Source of the DNA: Scleroderma bovista
Lineage: Eukaryota > Basidiomycota > Agaricomycetes > Boletales > Sclerodermataceae
Direction: 5' to 3'
Assembly: GCA_037178675.1 (NCBI GenBank)
Contig: JAYMGJ010000689.1
Span: 1 to 19,280 of the forward strand
Length of the DNA: 19,280 nt
Part shown: one piece after another, positions 18,990 to 19,280 of the stretch
Position numbering within the stretch: position 1 is the first letter of the stretch
How the letters are laid out: every line of letters begins with the position of its first letter
Notes under the pieces: generated by a model
The model's database searches: none
Told to the model about the DNA's origin: nothing
The model's input: the letters and a program-made list of their open reading frames with translations, nothing else
Made by a program: the position numbers and the translations under genes

Positions 18990-19280
18990 GTATTAATATC
19001 GTACCGATAACTAGCAAGAACTAGCGCTCGGCGTCTTCCATGTCAAATTCTCGAGCTGGTTTTCTGGATAACGACTCGATTTTCAGAAAACCCACAGTTC
19101 GATGTCATAGAAAAACGTCTCAACAGGTATGAGTATCACCTTTCACCAGATTGGAGTCGTCAACTCGGGTGTCTAATATGAGATCAACGCACCACGTTCA
19201 GCATCATGGAGTCGACGGCTGAGATCTGCAGTGCTGATGGTATAGATGTCCGATACCTTTCCTGTTGCAAGAGTGCGTTA
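18990..19280 (-). pseudogene. Possible 3' exons of an unidentified gene, copy 3 (cut by window edge)
   Basis: This is the counterpart of 15045-15318. It contains SRKPAREFDMEDAER followed by a TAG, and farther upstream YTISTADLSRRLHDAERGAL. The reading between them is not resolved, and the gene would continue beyond the window. Frame agreement with copy 2 is partial. Confidence 0.3.

Larger units (their letters stand above)
16089..19280. repeat. Tandem duplicated block, copy 3 (truncated on the left, runs off the window)
   Basis: Similarity to the B-elongase part of copies 1 and 2 starts abruptly at 'ctcggaagaat' (about 16089, matching about 5416). It continues through the unidentified relic and inhibitor gene to the window edge, which corresponds to about 15318 in copy 2. 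By eye this pair is more diverged than the elongase A pair, with many indels. About 100 bp at 16385-16490 are private to this copy. Confidence 0.88.

Overview
The window looks like accessory DNA from a filamentous basidiomycete, probably a mushroom-forming agaricomycete. Short 47-66 nt GT-AG introns split small exons. A BTB/POZ relic and an integrase-core relic of the kinds that proliferate in those genomes sit at the left end. Several mobile insertions are scattered through the rest. I saw no bacterial operon, tRNA, rRNA or CRISPR.

Layout. Bases 1-2825 hold a decayed BTB/POZ gene (minus strand) and a decayed integrase-core gene (plus strand). The rest is a degenerate tandem array of one ancestral unit, in the order: tail of the integrase relic, an ELO-type fatty-acid elongase (A), a second decayed elongase (B), an unidentified spliced relic, and a small beta-trefoil protease-inhibitor-like gene. 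Copy 1 (about 2656-5875) keeps A and B. Copy 2 (about 8262-15318) keeps everything. Copy 3 (16089 to the window end) starts inside B and keeps the inhibitor. Unrelated spacers lie at 5876-8261 and 15319-16088.

Intact genes. Four minus-strand genes can be spliced without a break. They are two 298-aa elongase paralogues (8 exons each) and two inhibitor-like paralogues of 159 and 158 aa (4 exons each). In the first six elongase exons I count 11 nucleotide differences between copies, 9 of them silent, which points to selection on the protein. The elongases keep the HxxHH histidine box but have substitutions in the other signature boxes, so they may have changed chemistry or lost it.

Mobile DNA. 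Copy 2 acquired insertions that copy 1 lacks: a 568-bp solo LTR with a 4-bp target duplication inside an intron of elongase B, and two adjacent short inserts with 13-bp target duplications beside a splice acceptor of the same gene. A 152-bp insert with an internal 13-bp inverted repeat is present in copy 2 and absent from copy 3.

How the genes might work together is unknown. Elongases act in endoplasmic-reticulum lipid synthesis, whereas mycospin-like inhibitors are usually cytoplasmic defence proteins. Their linkage here may simply reflect joint duplication.
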